DNA of 64,000 bases. It comes from Nitrospira sp. GTDB lineage: Bacteria; Nitrospirota; Nitrospiria; Nitrospirales; Nitrospiraceae. Positions 27,315 through 37,110 of this stretch are shown here, one piece after another (the first letter of the stretch is position 1; each line of letters starts with the position of its first letter). The stretch is taken from the NCBI GenBank assembly GCA_029194675.1, contig JARFXP010000005.1:124001-188000 (forward strand), read 5' to 3'. The notes beneath the pieces were generated by a model, which was not told the DNA's origin, made no database searches, and saw nothing but the letters and a program-made list of their open reading frames with translations. The position numbers and the translations under genes were made by a program.

Positions 27315-29039
27315 CTATACCGGCTCTGTGTCCTTGAATTGACGATCGCGGTAGGCTGCCAATGTGGCAGCGAGAGAGGTTTTCAACTCCAAGCGCTTGG
27401 GTTTGCCGGTCGAGGTATAGGGTACCGCTTGTCCGAAATGGACGACCTTGGGACATTTCGAGAAGGGAAGCCGTCGACGGCAATGCGCGAGTAATTCGGC
27501 TTCTGTGGGTGGAGAGACATCGTCTCGCGGCACCACATAGGCGGCAATCTCTTCCCCATAGTAGCGATGCTCGAAGGGAACAGCCATCGCGAACCGGACC
27601 AGAGGATGAGTCCTCAACACCTCGTCGATTTCGAGCGGAGCAATATTGACGCCGCCTCGAATAATCAATTCCTTGAGCCGACCTGAAATGAAGAAAAACG
27701 GCCGACCGAGCTGATCGCGGACATAGAACCCCTCGTCCCCGGAGCGGAACCACCCCCATTGAAACGCCGCCTCATTGGCGTCGTCCCGTTTGAAGTAGCC
27801 GGCACATACGGTCCCGCCGCGGATGCAAATTTCTCCCCTCGCCATCTCCGGCAGCTGCTGTCCATCGCTGTCCACGATCGCCATCCTATTGTGTCGCAGC
27901 GGAACACCGATGGAAGGAAACTCGTAATCTCCGATCCAATGGCGATGCTCATCACGTGAGAGGTCATTCGGCAGAAAACAGGAATAGCAGGTCGTTTCGG
28001 ACAGGCCGTAGCCATGGCGAATCGGAAACCCGAATCGGGCTTCGAACCGTGTCGCGGTGTCTTTGAACAAGGGGCCCGCGCCGCAGATGAGTCCACTGAA
28101 ACCCTCCAGCTTGTATGGAGTTAGATCTTCGTTCGCATCAAGGAGAAATTCCAGGATCGTCGGCACGACGCTCACGCAAGTCACGCCCTCATCGTGCAAT
28201 CTTCGCCAGAACGTGGCGCTTTTGAATTTGCGATTCAGGACGGCACCGCCTTTACAGTAAAACGGCGTGATCAGCGTGACGACCGTCCCGTTCACGTGGT
28301 GGATCGGGAGCACGCACATCAAGCAGTCGTCCACGCCGAACCGATGCCAGTCGGTGATCGCGTCGGCATCAAGGAGCAAATTCTCCACAGTAAGGATCAC
28401 ACCTTTGGGCGGACCGGTCGTCCCGGATGTGTAGACGATGAGCGCTTCGTCATCGAGTCGGGGAGTGATGGATGTTGTGTCTAGGTGGGAGGAGAATCCC
28501 ACCATAGGGCCTGTCCTAGGCTTCGGTCCTTCCACGAAGCCTTCGTCATTCACCGCAATCACATGGCGTAAGGCCGGAAGATCTCGCTGAAGGTCTCTCA
28601 CTTCATCAAGATAGGAGTGCCAGCAGCAGACGGCCGATGCCTCGGAATGTTGCAGGATATAACGTTTCTTCTCCGCAGATTCTTCGACGTTGATCGGAAT
28701 AATCGTGATCCCCAGGATCCACGCCGCAAAGTACAGCACCACGGTGACGTCGTGATTAAAGAGGATCGTCGCCATCCGATCCCCCCGTCGTACCCCCACA
28801 TGGTCATGAAGGAACGCCGCGGCCAGTTGGACTACCGTTCCGAATTCCGCATAGCTGTACGTATAGCGAACAGACCTGTCATCGTCGCAATAGGTCAAGC
28901 ATGGCCGATTGACGAGGGCGCGATCATAGACGCGGGATTTGAAGAAGTCAGCGAACGAGTTCCATGGGAGCAGAGGACACAGTCCTTCGACTTTTCGTGC
29001 CTGCGCGATGTGCTCAGGTACGGCGATCAAGGGGGACAT
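27315..29039 (-). CDS. Acyl-CoA synthetase (AMP-forming)
   Basis: A 574-residue adenylate-forming enzyme. The P-loop-like motif ALIVYTSGTTGPPKGV is near residue 210, the GYGLSETT motif near 345, the GWFRSGDEG hinge region near 440, and STGKPKRLEL with the catalytic Lys near 550. Its start overlaps the end of prpC by 26 bases, so it belongs to the methylcitrate operon, where an enzyme making propionyl-CoA or a related short or branched acyl-CoA would fit. Substrate preference cannot be read from sequence. It is the last gene of the long minus-strand cluster. Confidence 0.85.
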   Translation of the reverse strand: MSPLIAVPEHIAQARKVEGLCPLLPWNSFADFFKSRVYDRALVNRPCLTYCDDDRSVRYTYSYAEFGTVVQLAAAFLHDHVGVRRGDRMATILFNHDVTVVLYFAAWILGITIIPINVEESAEKKRYILQHSEASAVCCWHSYLDEVRDLQRDLPALRHVIAVNDEGFVEGPKPRTGPMVGFSSHLDTTSITPRLDDEALIVYTSGTTGPPKGVILTVENLLLDADAITDWHRFGVDDCLMCVLPIHHVNGTVVTLITPFYCKGGAVLNRKFKSATFWRRLHDEGVTCVSVVPTILEFLLDANEDLTPYKLEGFSGLICGAGPLFKDTATRFEARFGFPIRHGYGLSETTCYSCFLPNDLSRDEHRHWIGDYEFPSIGVPLRHNRMAIVDSDGQQLPEMARGEICIRGGTVCAGYFKRDDANEAAFQWGWFRSGDEGFYVRDQLGRPFFFISGRLKELIIRGGVNIAPLEIDEVLRTHPLVRFAMAVPFEHRYYGEEIAAYVVPRDDVSPPTEAELLAHCRRRLPFSKCPKVVHFGQAVPYTSTGKPKRLELKTSLAATLAAYRDRQFKDTEPV

Positions 29040-30192
29040 ATTCCCTCCTCGACGGCCCCGTATAGAGAGCCCGGGGCCTCATCAACCGATTGTGATCCTG
29101 TTGTTCGATGACATGGGCGCACCATCCGGTGATGCGAGAACAGATAAACACCGGTGTATACAGCGTACGAGGAATTCCCATCAACAGATAGGCGACCGCG
29201 GTGTAGAAATCCAGGTTGGGACGGAGCCCTTTTTCCTGTTCCATGACGTGATCGACGGCGGTCGCAATCTCGTACCATCGGCGGTCGCCGCAGATCCGGC
29301 TCAACGATTCAGCGTGCCGTTGAATAATGGCTGAACGGCTGTCTCCCTTCTTGAGCACGCGGTGACCGAAACCCATGATCCGCTGTTTCTGTCGGAGAGC
29401 CTCCCGTACCCATGCTTCCGCCTGTTCACGGCTGCCGATACCGAGAAACATCTCGGCCACCGCCTCGTTGGCCCCGCCATGGAGCGGTCCCTTCAGCGTT
29501 CCGATCGCCGAAGTAACGGCCGAATGCATATCCGTCATCGTCGACGCAGTCACTCGGGAGGCGAACGTGGACGCATTGAATTCATGTTCGGCGTACAGTG
29601 TAAGGGAGATATCGAGAACTCGAGCCATGGCTTTCGCTTCATCGTTTCCCCTTCGGTCAGTGAGGAGGTACAAGAGATTCTCAGCGAAACTTAGATCCTC
29701 TAGTGGTCTCACGCGAGATTTTCCGCTCATGAGCCGATAGGCAGTCACAATCATCAGTGGGATCTGTGCCAGCAGTCGGATCGATTTCCGAACGTTGGCA
29801 TCATGCGAGTTGTCGGCCGTCTCAGGATCGACCATGCCCAGCAGAGAAACGCCCGTTCGGACAATATCCATGGGATGTGAGCAGGAAGGCGCAGTGCCAA
29901 GGAAGACATCAAGGGGATGAGGAAGGGCAGCCTGATTGATGAGTTGTGCTGAGAAGTCTGCTAACTCCTGCTGATTCGGCAGCTGACCAAACAGCAGCAG
30001 ATAGGCGACTTCCTCAAACGTGCTGTGCTCCGCCAAATCACGGATCGGGTAACCACGATAGAGGAGACCGGCTTCCCCTTCATCGACAAGGCAGAGAGCC
30101 GATTCTCCGGCGATCACTCCTTCAAGACCGGGGCTATAAGCAGGACGACCTTTCACCTCACTCACGACAGACTCATTCATGGCGATGCTCAT
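29014..30192 (-). CDS. prpC: 2-methylcitrate synthase / citrate synthase family
   Basis: A 392-residue protein starting at 30192 (MSIAMNESVV), preceded by GGGGGG and overlapping the end of prpB by 20 bases. Citrate-synthase active-site elements are present: GPLHGGANE (first His), MGFGHRVLK (second His) and RPNLDFYTAVAY (Asp). The short type-II form between prpB/prpD and an acyl-CoA synthetase indicates condensation of propionyl-CoA with oxaloacetate. Ordinary citrate synthase activity may also exist, but the operon argues for methylcitrate synthesis. Confidence 0.88.
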   Translation of the reverse strand: MSIAMNESVVSEVKGRPAYSPGLEGVIAGESALCLVDEGEAGLLYRGYPIRDLAEHSTFEEVAYLLLFGQLPNQQELADFSAQLINQAALPHPLDVFLGTAPSCSHPMDIVRTGVSLLGMVDPETADNSHDANVRKSIRLLAQIPLMIVTAYRLMSGKSRVRPLEDLSFAENLLYLLTDRRGNDEAKAMARVLDISLTLYAEHEFNASTFASRVTASTMTDMHSAVTSAIGTLKGPLHGGANEAVAEMFLGIGSREQAEAWVREALRQKQRIMGFGHRVLKKGDSRSAIIQRHAESLSRICGDRRWYEIATAVDHVMEQEKGLRPNLDFYTAVAYLLMGIPRTLYTPVFICSRITGWCAHVIEQQDHNRLMRPRALYTGPSRREYVPLDRRT

Positions 30193-31090
30193 ACATCCCC
30201 CCTTCCCGACGCTCACCAGACTCGGTGTACCGGAGCAGACGGTACAGTTCTCGTCGTGTCATCATGCGATGGAGCCAGTCCTTCTGAGATCCAAACAGCT
30301 TCAGCTCTGCCAACAGCCTATCGACGGCTTGCAAGGCCGTCCGTAACCCCGTAACAGGAAAGAGCACGCCGCGATACCCCAGGCTCTCAAATTCCGCGAC
30401 GCTCAACAGAGGCGTTTTCCCGAACTCCGTCATATTGGCGATCAGTGGAACAGTAATTCCTCGCTTCGTAATTTCGCGAGCAAATGTTCGGAATTCTTCG
30501 GCCGATTCCAGAGCCTCGGGAAATAACGCGTCCGCCCCGGCTTCCGCGTAAGTCGCGGCACGTTGAACCGCCGCCTCAAGTCCCTCCACCGCGCGGGCGT
30601 CAGTGCGCGCAATAATCACGAAATCTGGATCTCGTTTGACATGGACAGCCGCCTTAATTTTGGCTGTCATTTCTTCTACAGGCACCAAACTTTTCCCCGA
30701 AAGATGGCCGCACTTCTTAGCCATTTCTTGATCTTCAATCTGCATGCCGGCGAGATCACTCTCCTCGAAAGCCCTTACCGCTTCGGCGACGGATAGCGGA
30801 CCGCCATATCCTGTGTCCGCATCCACAATGGTCGGGATCGATACCGAACGGGCGATCCTTCCCGCCTCCGACGCCATATCACTAAGCGTCAACAGGCCGA
30901 TGTCCGGCATTCCGCGGCAGGCAGATATTGCAGCGCCTGAGACATACGCAATCTCGTAGCCGGCTCGTTCGATCTGCATCGCGACCAACGCATTAAACGC
31001 TCCGGGAATGGCGAGAGTACGTGTAGCCAGCAATTCGCGCAACCGAGATGTCTTCGTTTGCGCTGCTGAATCCTTGTCCGTGTTCGTCAT
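30173..31090 (-). CDS. prpB: 2-methylisocitrate lyase
   Basis: A 305-residue enzyme, started at 31090 because AGGAGGG lies just upstream. It has the isocitrate-lyase-superfamily barrel with IVDADTGYGG (metal binding), MQIEDQ, the catalytic loop MAKKCGHLSGK and FVIIARTDAR. The KKCGH loop is the lyase signature. It splits 2-methylisocitrate into pyruvate and succinate, completing the methylcitrate cycle. It lies between prpD (19-base gap) and prpC (overlap). Confidence 0.92.
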   Translation of the reverse strand: MTNTDKDSAAQTKTSRLRELLATRTLAIPGAFNALVAMQIERAGYEIAYVSGAAISACRGMPDIGLLTLSDMASEAGRIARSVSIPTIVDADTGYGGPLSVAEAVRAFEESDLAGMQIEDQEMAKKCGHLSGKSLVPVEEMTAKIKAAVHVKRDPDFVIIARTDARAVEGLEAAVQRAATYAEAGADALFPEALESAEEFRTFAREITKRGITVPLIANMTEFGKTPLLSVAEFESLGYRGVLFPVTGLRTALQAVDRLLAELKLFGSQKDWLHRMMTRRELYRLLRYTESGERREGGMYEHRHE

Positions 31091-31109
31091 CCACCCTCCT
31101 GTTCTCAAC

Positions 31110-32513
31110 TCAGATCCTCAAGAGCGGCATGAGCGTACTGATGTCTCTAACCCGATCAAGGTTCCACACGAATTCGATAAGCCGTTCGGTGCGAGAGCGA
31201 TTCAGCCGTCCGGCGGCCAACCGGCGAAACTTTGCCTCCAGATCCCGATCCGACATCGGATTGCCTGGATGTCCTACCGGCACATCGACTTGACTCATGT
31301 AGGTTGTCCCCGCTTCTGTCTTGACCGTGATCCTGGTCGGCATGGTCCTAGGATAGCGTCCCATGAATTCCGGCTGCTGCGCGACACGGACCTTCTTCAT
31401 CAGATTCCGCACGGCCGGATCGCTCAATCGTTTCGGGCCGAATGACTGCAACGTCACAGGACCGTGGAGCAATGCCACTGCAACGCAATAGGGGAAGCTG
31501 TGGTCAGCCGTCTCCCTCGTGGCCGGCTGCCATTTTTCAGGATCACGCCCGATGATTTCGATGGCCACGTCATAACTACCGATCTCAACACCTGTTACAT
31601 GATCGATAGCACGAACTCCTTCTGCGTCCGTCACTTCATCGCGAAGTGCCAACGCCGCTTCGACCGCAGTCTGGGCGTGATACTCGACTGGGTAATGTTT
31701 GATATAGGTATCGAGGATCCTGAACTGAGGAGACTGGCTCTCACCGAGAGCGGGTGCCTGTCCCCGTTCTGCAGCGAAGGGCACCAGCTCCAGTGGTCCC
31801 GAAACCAGTTTCATGAAGCCCTTTTCTCCTTCGAAGATAGGCGAGGGTCCTGTCATACCCAGCTGCGCCAGCATGGCGGCGAAGACCCCGTTGCGGGCGG
31901 CATTCGAGAAGGCGCAGGCTTTCCACATGGACAGATCCCCGACCCGCGTCTGCCGAAGAGCCAGATTCGCAATGCCGGCCAGATTGATGGCCTGCACCGT
32001 CTGTTCGTTGGAAAGTTTCATGAGCTTGGCGGCACCGAGTGCGGAAGAAAAGGGGCCGTACGTCACATGGTCCCAACCGCGGGGACGTAGCGCCGAAGCA
32101 TCACAGAGACGGCACTGGATTTCATAGGCGAGCACGATGGCTTCCATGGTGCGTTTACCGGACGCGTGGACGGCCTCGCCGACCGAAAGAATGGCCGGAA
32201 TATTATCGGAAGGGTGCGCCGGCTCTTTTGAAAGATAGGTATCGTTGAAATCAAGATACCGGACCAGCCCGCCGTTGGCGAAGGTCGCAAGATCGGGTAG
32301 GGTTTTATGACCGGTGCCCCACACGGTCGCACCCTGCGGCACCTTGACGGTCTGGGCAATCAGGCGGGCGACCCGACACGGTGGTGCATTCCACGCCCCA
32401 AGCGCGCAGCCAAGGCTGTCGAGCACGCGCCGTTTGACTTCGTGCACAACAACGTTCGGCAAATCACTGTAGCGCAAAGACCTACAATATCGAGCGAGGC
32501 GATCTGCAAGCAT
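31110..32513 (-). CDS. prpD: 2-methylcitrate dehydratase (MmgE/PrpD family)
   Basis: A 467-residue protein of normal length for PrpD. Segments typical of the family include RVLDSLGCALGAWN near residue 30, NGLVRYLDFNDTYL near 85, and SDNIPAILSVGEA just after it. It dehydrates 2-methylcitrate to methylaconitate or aconitate without an iron-sulfur cluster. Position directly upstream of prpB supports the assignment. A separate aconitase would complete the hydration; none is here. Confidence 0.92.
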   Translation of the reverse strand: MLADRLARYCRSLRYSDLPNVVVHEVKRRVLDSLGCALGAWNAPPCRVARLIAQTVKVPQGATVWGTGHKTLPDLATFANGGLVRYLDFNDTYLSKEPAHPSDNIPAILSVGEAVHASGKRTMEAIVLAYEIQCRLCDASALRPRGWDHVTYGPFSSALGAAKLMKLSNEQTVQAINLAGIANLALRQTRVGDLSMWKACAFSNAARNGVFAAMLAQLGMTGPSPIFEGEKGFMKLVSGPLELVPFAAERGQAPALGESQSPQFRILDTYIKHYPVEYHAQTAVEAALALRDEVTDAEGVRAIDHVTGVEIGSYDVAIEIIGRDPEKWQPATRETADHSFPYCVAVALLHGPVTLQSFGPKRLSDPAVRNLMKKVRVAQQPEFMGRYPRTMPTRITVKTEAGTTYMSQVDVPVGHPGNPMSDRDLEAKFRRLAAGRLNRSRTERLIEFVWNLDRVRDISTLMPLLRI

Positions 32514-32573
32514 CGGCTGACCCTTTCCGATCTATGCCATCTCTTCACCCCTCATGCTCGACACTCCACGAGC

Positions 32574-32918
32574 TCATGCTTCTGTTTCAGACAATTTCGG
32601 CTGCCGCTTTTCCAAGAATGCCTGTACGGCTTCTTGTTTGCCGGGAGTGACGCACAATCGGCCGAACAATTCCGCTTCCCTAGCCAGGCCCTCGGACAGG
32701 GGGATGTCGATTCCTCCCTTGATCGCATGAAGCGCAGCTTCCACCGCAGTTTTCCCGTGGGTGATAATTGAGGCCGCAATGGCGTCAACCTGTATGATCA
32801 ACTCGTGCGACAGTACCACTTGGCTCAGCAAACCGATTCGCAGTGCTTTCTCCGCGGAGACACCCTTCCCGGTCAAGCTCATTTCCGCCGCCTTTGATGC
32901 GGCATACATCCCCCGCAC
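32574..32918 (-). pseudogene. C-terminal fragment of an enoyl-CoA hydratase
   Basis: About 115 codons match only the C-terminal 40% of a crotonase: SKAAEMSLTGKGVSAEKAL, GLLSQVV and AVQAFLEKRQPKL. The oxyanion-hole and catalytic half is missing. Upstream in the same frame there is a stop three codons before RVVRG, where homology begins. It follows a meaB gene that is itself short at the C terminus, so one deletion probably removed both ends. The fragment cannot be active alone. Its best full-length relative in the window is the gene at 53512-54300. Confidence 0.78.
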
Positions 32919-32938
32919 AACCCTTCACTTGAACCTGG

Positions 32939-33724
32939 TCAGCGATTTCGAACTTCACCGACAGAGCTGACACTGCGGGATGGTCGATGCGCCAGAATTG
33001 CTGCAGCAAGCTCCGACATCCCCTCGCCTGTCGTCGCGACCGTACGCAACACATTCGGGCACCATTCGCGCAGATCTCGTAACGTGTTATCCGCGCCGAA
33101 AAGGTCTCCCTTGTTGACGACGACGATGTGTGCGACTTCCAATAGTCCGGCCTTCATCGCTTGAACCTCGTCGCCCAGGCCCGGTGCCACCACTGCCACA
33201 ACGACATGCGCAAGATCGACGATGTCGATTTCATTCTGGCCAACCCCGATGGTCTCAATCAGGATCACTTCATATCCGGCTGTTTCCAATACCAGCGCGG
33301 CATCGCCGGTCGCTCGGGCGAGCCCTCCATGATGTCCGCGAGTGGCCATGCTTCTGATATAGACCCCGTCATCCAGCGCATGCTCCTGCATTCTGATACG
33401 GTCACCCAACAGAGCACCGCCTGTGACAGAGCTACTGATATCGACCGCCAAAACCCCCACCGTCAAACCTTGCCGTCGATAGCAACTCACTAAGCGGTTG
33501 ACCACTGTACTCTTCCCAGCTCCGGGATACCCCGTGACACCAATCACCGTCGCCCCCTGCAAGGTGCTGTTGAGGAGGTGCAGGGCTTGTCTGTTGTCCG
33601 TGTGGTTCTCCAATAGGCTGATCAGACGTGAAACGGCACGAATATTACCGCTTCTGACCTGTTCGGCCAAGGTCGCCATACCTTCGATGTCACGCATGAA
33701 CAGGTGCGGGCCAGCGGGACTCAT
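32939..33724 (-). CDS. meaB: MeaB/ArgK-type GTPase, chaperone of a B12-dependent mutase (C-terminally short)
   Basis: A 261-residue G3E-type GTPase: VIGVTGYPGAGKSTVVNRL (P-loop), LAVDISSSVTGGALLGDRIR (in place of the usual DPSS), IETIGVGQNEIDI (Walker B/switch), VVNKGD (base recognition). MeaB proteins load and protect adenosylcobalamin-dependent acyl-CoA mutases, which fits icmA/icmB upstream. Relatives are usually ~310-330 residues with a C-terminal dimerisation arm; this one ends soon after ILAHRPSR and seems to lack that arm. Its ATG overlaps the HMG-CoA lyase TGA (ATGA). Confidence 0.85.
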   Translation of the reverse strand: MSPAGPHLFMRDIEGMATLAEQVRSGNIRAVSRLISLLENHTDNRQALHLLNSTLQGATVIGVTGYPGAGKSTVVNRLVSCYRRQGLTVGVLAVDISSSVTGGALLGDRIRMQEHALDDGVYIRSMATRGHHGGLARATGDAALVLETAGYEVILIETIGVGQNEIDIVDLAHVVVAVVAPGLGDEVQAMKAGLLEVAHIVVVNKGDLFGADNTLRDLREWCPNVLRTVATTGEGMSELAAAILAHRPSRSVSSVGEVRNR

Positions 33725-34680
33725 GCCGCACCCTCATACGCGGTTCGTTCTGTCTGTACCTGCGATAGGCGCGACGATAGTCGGCGGTTCAGAACCTTAC
33801 CGATCTCGCTTGCCGCCGCAATGACCTTCCGTTCATCCACGGCAAGCGAAGCGCCGGATGCTTTCAGGGCATAGACCACGTCTTCCGTCGCAACGTTCCC
33901 CGACGCCCCTGGCGCGTACGGACATCCTCCGAGTCCTCCAGCAGCCGTGTCGAACGCCTCGATGCCGTACTCCGCCCACGCGGTCAGGACATTGGCCACG
34001 GCCATGCCGCAGGTGTCGTGAACGTGAAGCGAGAGTCGACTAGGCTCGGCGCGGGGCACTATTTCATCCAGCAGCCTCTGGACGTCGCGGGGTGCGGCTT
34101 TTCCAACAGTGTCCCCGAGGGAGATTTCGTCGACTCCAAGATCAAATAACTGCCGCACCACATCCAAAACCTTCGACGGCTGGACGGCACCCTCGAAGGG
34201 ACAATGGGTCACTGTAGAGATGTACCCTCGGACGACCATGCCGTCACGTTTCGCGTCGTACACCACCGGCCTGAACCGCTCGATCGACTCGTCAATCGTA
34301 CAGTTGATGTTCTGCCGGGTGAACGTGTCGGAGGCCGCCGTAAAGACGGCGATCTTATCCACGCCCGCTGCCCTTGCCCGTTCCAATCCTCGTTCGTTCG
34401 GTACCAGCGCTGAGTAGATCACGCCGGGCCGCCGCTCAATCCTCCGGAACACCTCATCGGAATCCGCCAGTTGCGGAATGGCATGAGGCGACACAAACGA
34501 TCCCGCTTCGATCTCCACCACACCGCTCTCGGACAAGGCGTTTATAAACGCTACCTTGGCCTCCGTGGAGACGACGTCCGACTCATGCTGCAGCCCGTCT
34601 CGAGGACCAACCTCGACGATCCGGATCACAGCCGAACTCTGTTTTGGTCCCTGGCTGTCGGGCATCATGCGATGTTCCAC
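33721..34680 (-). CDS. Hydroxymethylglutaryl-CoA lyase
   Basis: A 319-residue protein; the GTG start at 34680 follows AAGGTG, with ATG 34668 as alternative. IVEVGPRDGLQHE (residues ~21-33) is the substrate and metal-binding motif, HVHDTCGMAVANV holds metal-binding histidines, and GGLGGCPYAPGASGNVATED has the catalytic Cys. It cleaves HMG-CoA to acetyl-CoA and acetoacetate, the last step of leucine catabolism. It sits 11 bases after the hydratase of the same pathway. Confidence 0.94.
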   Translation of the reverse strand: MEHRMMPDSQGPKQSSAVIRIVEVGPRDGLQHESDVVSTEAKVAFINALSESGVVEIEAGSFVSPHAIPQLADSDEVFRRIERRPGVIYSALVPNERGLERARAAGVDKIAVFTAASDTFTRQNINCTIDESIERFRPVVYDAKRDGMVVRGYISTVTHCPFEGAVQPSKVLDVVRQLFDLGVDEISLGDTVGKAAPRDVQRLLDEIVPRAEPSRLSLHVHDTCGMAVANVLTAWAEYGIEAFDTAAGGLGGCPYAPGASGNVATEDVVYALKASGASLAVDERKVIAAASEIGKVLNRRLSSRLSQVQTERTAYEGAA

Positions 34681-34691
34681 AACAACACCTT

Positions 34692-35492
34692 TTACTCTCC
34701 GCCTGTTGATGGAACCCAGTCCGGTGTTCGCCGTTCGCGAAAGGCACGAAGCCCTTCCAGCGCCTCAGATGAAAGGCGAGCCTGAACATTCCCTTCAATA
34801 CAAGCCTTCCAACGCTCCTCCTGGGACAGATGGCGAAGTCGGTGAAACAGCGCTTTCGTGTCACGTACGGCCTGCGGAGCGAGCCGGCTAATCTGTTCAA
34901 CCAATGATGCGACATGGGCGTCAAGCGTGACCGGCTCAACCACGTCATGAATCAGACCGGCTGCTTGAGCAATCCCTGCGGAAAACGACTCGCCGGTCAA
35001 ACAGAATCGTCGTACGAAAGAGTCCCCGGTCTTCGCAAGGACGAAGGGGGCGATGACGGCCGGGACCAATCCCAGACGAACCTCGCTGAACGCGAAGGTC
35101 GCAGTGGCGGCAGACACGGTGATGTCGCACGCCGCGATTAACCCGATTCCTCCGCCATATGCAGGTCCCTGAACGCATCCGATCACCGGACAGGGGCAAT
35201 CATCGATGGTCCGGAACATCGCGAGCAACAGCTCGGCGTCCTGCTGCGCTTCTGGTGCGGATACGATTCGGTCCGTCCCCATCCAGGTGAGGTCTGCACC
35301 TGCACAAAATGTCGGACCACTACCGGTTAGGACGATTGCACGCACCGAATGGTCCTGTCCCAATGTTTCGAAGGCCTTGCAGATCTCGGCCACCATGCGG
35401 GCATCGAACGCATTTCGTCGATCGGGTCGATTCAAGGTCACCCTTGCGCCGCCTTCGTACAACTCAACGAGGATCGACGTAGGATGATTCAT
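34692..35492 (-). CDS. Enoyl-CoA hydratase, probably methylglutaconyl-CoA hydratase
   Basis: A 266-residue crotonase. VTLNRPDRRNAFD and GSGPTFCAGADLTWM near residue 65 form the first oxyanion segment and CoA site; GPAYGGGIGLIAACD near 105 forms the second. FAFSEVRLGLVPA follows. The position between the carboxylase beta subunit and HMG-CoA lyase, with seven- and eleven-base gaps, is that of the methylglutaconyl-CoA hydratase of the leucine pathway. The family is certain; the exact substrate is inferred from context. Confidence 0.87.
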   Translation of the reverse strand: MNHPTSILVELYEGGARVTLNRPDRRNAFDARMVAEICKAFETLGQDHSVRAIVLTGSGPTFCAGADLTWMGTDRIVSAPEAQQDAELLLAMFRTIDDCPCPVIGCVQGPAYGGGIGLIAACDITVSAATATFAFSEVRLGLVPAVIAPFVLAKTGDSFVRRFCLTGESFSAGIAQAAGLIHDVVEPVTLDAHVASLVEQISRLAPQAVRDTKALFHRLRHLSQEERWKACIEGNVQARLSSEALEGLRAFRERRTPDWVPSTGGE

Positions 35493-35499
35493 CGGCGCC

Positions 35500-37104
35500 T
35501 CACATACGAAAAACAGGGAAGTGCGACGGGTGGACCGGCGTCGTCATCGCGACGTCAAGACACAGACCGAGAATTTTCCGCGTATCCACCGGATCGATGA
35601 TCCCATCATCCCAGAGACGAGCGGTGCTGAAATAGGGACTGCACTCCTGCTCATACTGGGCTCGTATAGAGGCCGTGATCCTTCGTCGCTCGTCTTCCGA
35701 CAGGGACCCGTTGTCGCGGGCCCGCTGCTGCTGTTTCACCGTCAAGAGTACCTGGGCCGCCTGTTGCGCCCCCATCACTGAAGTCCGCGCATTGGGCCAG
35801 AGAAAGAGAAACCGCGGAGCGTAAGCGCGTCCGCACATGGCGTAATTGCCGGCGCCATGAGAGGCGCCGATAATAATGGTGAACTTCGGAACCTCGGCGG
35901 TCGCCACCGCTTGCACCATCTTGGCGCCGTCCTTGATGATTCCGCGCGCCTCATATTCCTTCCCAACCATGAAGCCGGTAATGTTTTGCAGAAATACGAG
36001 CGGTAGCCGTCGCTGGGTGCAGAGTTGCACAAAGTGCGCGCCTTTCAGCGCAGCTTCGGAGAAAAGCACGCCGTTATTCGCAACGATGCCGACCTGGTGC
36101 CCCATCCAACGGGCAAAGCCACACAGAAGCGTTCTGCCGTAACGGGCCTTAAACTCATGAAAGCAGCTGCCGTCCACTAAGCGGGCGATGACTTCACTGG
36201 CGTCGAATGTCTGCCGTGGATTGTTCGGAATGAGTCCATACAATTCAGAAGCCGGGTAATGCGGCTCTTCGATCGCAGCCGGTCTGCGAAGGGCCGGCCG
36301 TCGAGGCAAGGTGTCGATGATCGACCGGCAGATTTCGAGTGCCTGCTGGTCATCGTCTGCGAGGTGATCGCTCACACCCGAAAACCTGGTATGGAGATCT
36401 GCCCCGCCAAGCTCTTCGGCGGTGACCTCCTCACCGGTTGCCGCTTTGACCAGCGGGGGTCCTGCCAGATAAATGGTGCCGGTCCCTTTGACGATCACGT
36501 TTTCATCGCACATGGCCGGCACATAGGCGCCGCCCGCAGTGCACATCCCCATAACGACGGCAATTTGAGGAATCGCGAGAGCGGACATGCGCGCCTGGTT
36601 ATAAAAGATCCGTCCGAAGTGCTCCTTGTCGGCGAAGACATCGGCTTGCATCGGCAGGAACACACCTCCGGAATCAACGAGATAGATTGCGGGCAGCCGA
36701 TTTTCCAGGGCGATCTCTTGAGCTCGAAGATGTTTCTTGATCGTCATGGGGAAGTAGGTCCCGCCCTTGACCGTCGCGTCATTGGCGGCGATGACGCAGG
36801 GCCGTCCTGCCACAAAACCAATGGCAGTAATCAGACCGGCGGCAGCAATATGATCGTCGTACATGTCCGATGCTGCCAAGGGGCTGAGCTCGAGCCAAGG
36901 CGCACCCGGATCGAGCAACTTCGCAATCCGCTCACGAGCGGTCAGTTTGCCCCGTTGTTGATGAATCGTGATGGCCTCCGGAGGTCCCCCAGCTCGAGCG
37001 AGCGCGAGGTGTTTCTGAAGGTCGGCCACTAGTCCTTCATAGTGTGCACGATTCGACGCGAATTCGCCGGAGTTGGTCATCACCGATGTGGTCAACGTAC
37101 GCAT
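35500..37104 (-). CDS. Biotin-dependent acyl-CoA carboxylase beta subunit (3-methylcrotonyl-CoA type)
   Basis: A 534-residue carboxyltransferase. [16 protein letters not shown] is the usual N-terminal motif; the two crotonase-like halves include [28 protein letters not shown] and, later, [13 protein letters not shown] and [16 protein letters not shown]. The last two, and the leucine-pathway neighbours, favour 3-methylcrotonyl-CoA over propionyl-CoA carboxylase. The alpha subunit (biotin carboxylase plus biotin carrier), normally in the same operon, is absent from the window and must be encoded elsewhere. An upstream ATG at 37104 follows GAGGAACC. Confidence 0.88.
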   Translation of the reverse strand: MRTLTTSVMTNSGEFASNRAHYEGLVADLQKHLALARAGGPPEAITIHQQRGKLTARERIAKLLDPGAPWLELSPLAASDMYDDHIAAAGLITAIGFVAGRPCVIAANDATVKGGTYFPMTIKKHLRAQEIALENRLPAIYLVDSGGVFLPMQADVFADKEHFGRIFYNQARMSALAIPQIAVVMGMCTAGGAYVPAMCDENVIVKGTGTIYLAGPPLVKAATGEEVTAEELGGADLHTRFSGVSDHLADDDQQALEICRSIIDTLPRRPALRRPAAIEEPHYPASELYGLIPNNPRQTFDASEVIARLVDGSCFHEFKARYGRTLLCGFARWMGHQVGIVANNGVLFSEAALKGAHFVQLCTQRRLPLVFLQNITGFMVGKEYEARGIIKDGAKMVQAVATAEVPKFTIIIGASHGAGNYAMCGRAYAPRFLFLWPNARTSVMGAQQAAQVLLTVKQQQRARDNGSLSEDERRRITASIRAQYEQECSPYFSTARLWDDGIIDPVDTRKILGLCLDVAMTTPVHPSHFPVFRM

Positions 37105-37110
37105 GGTTCC

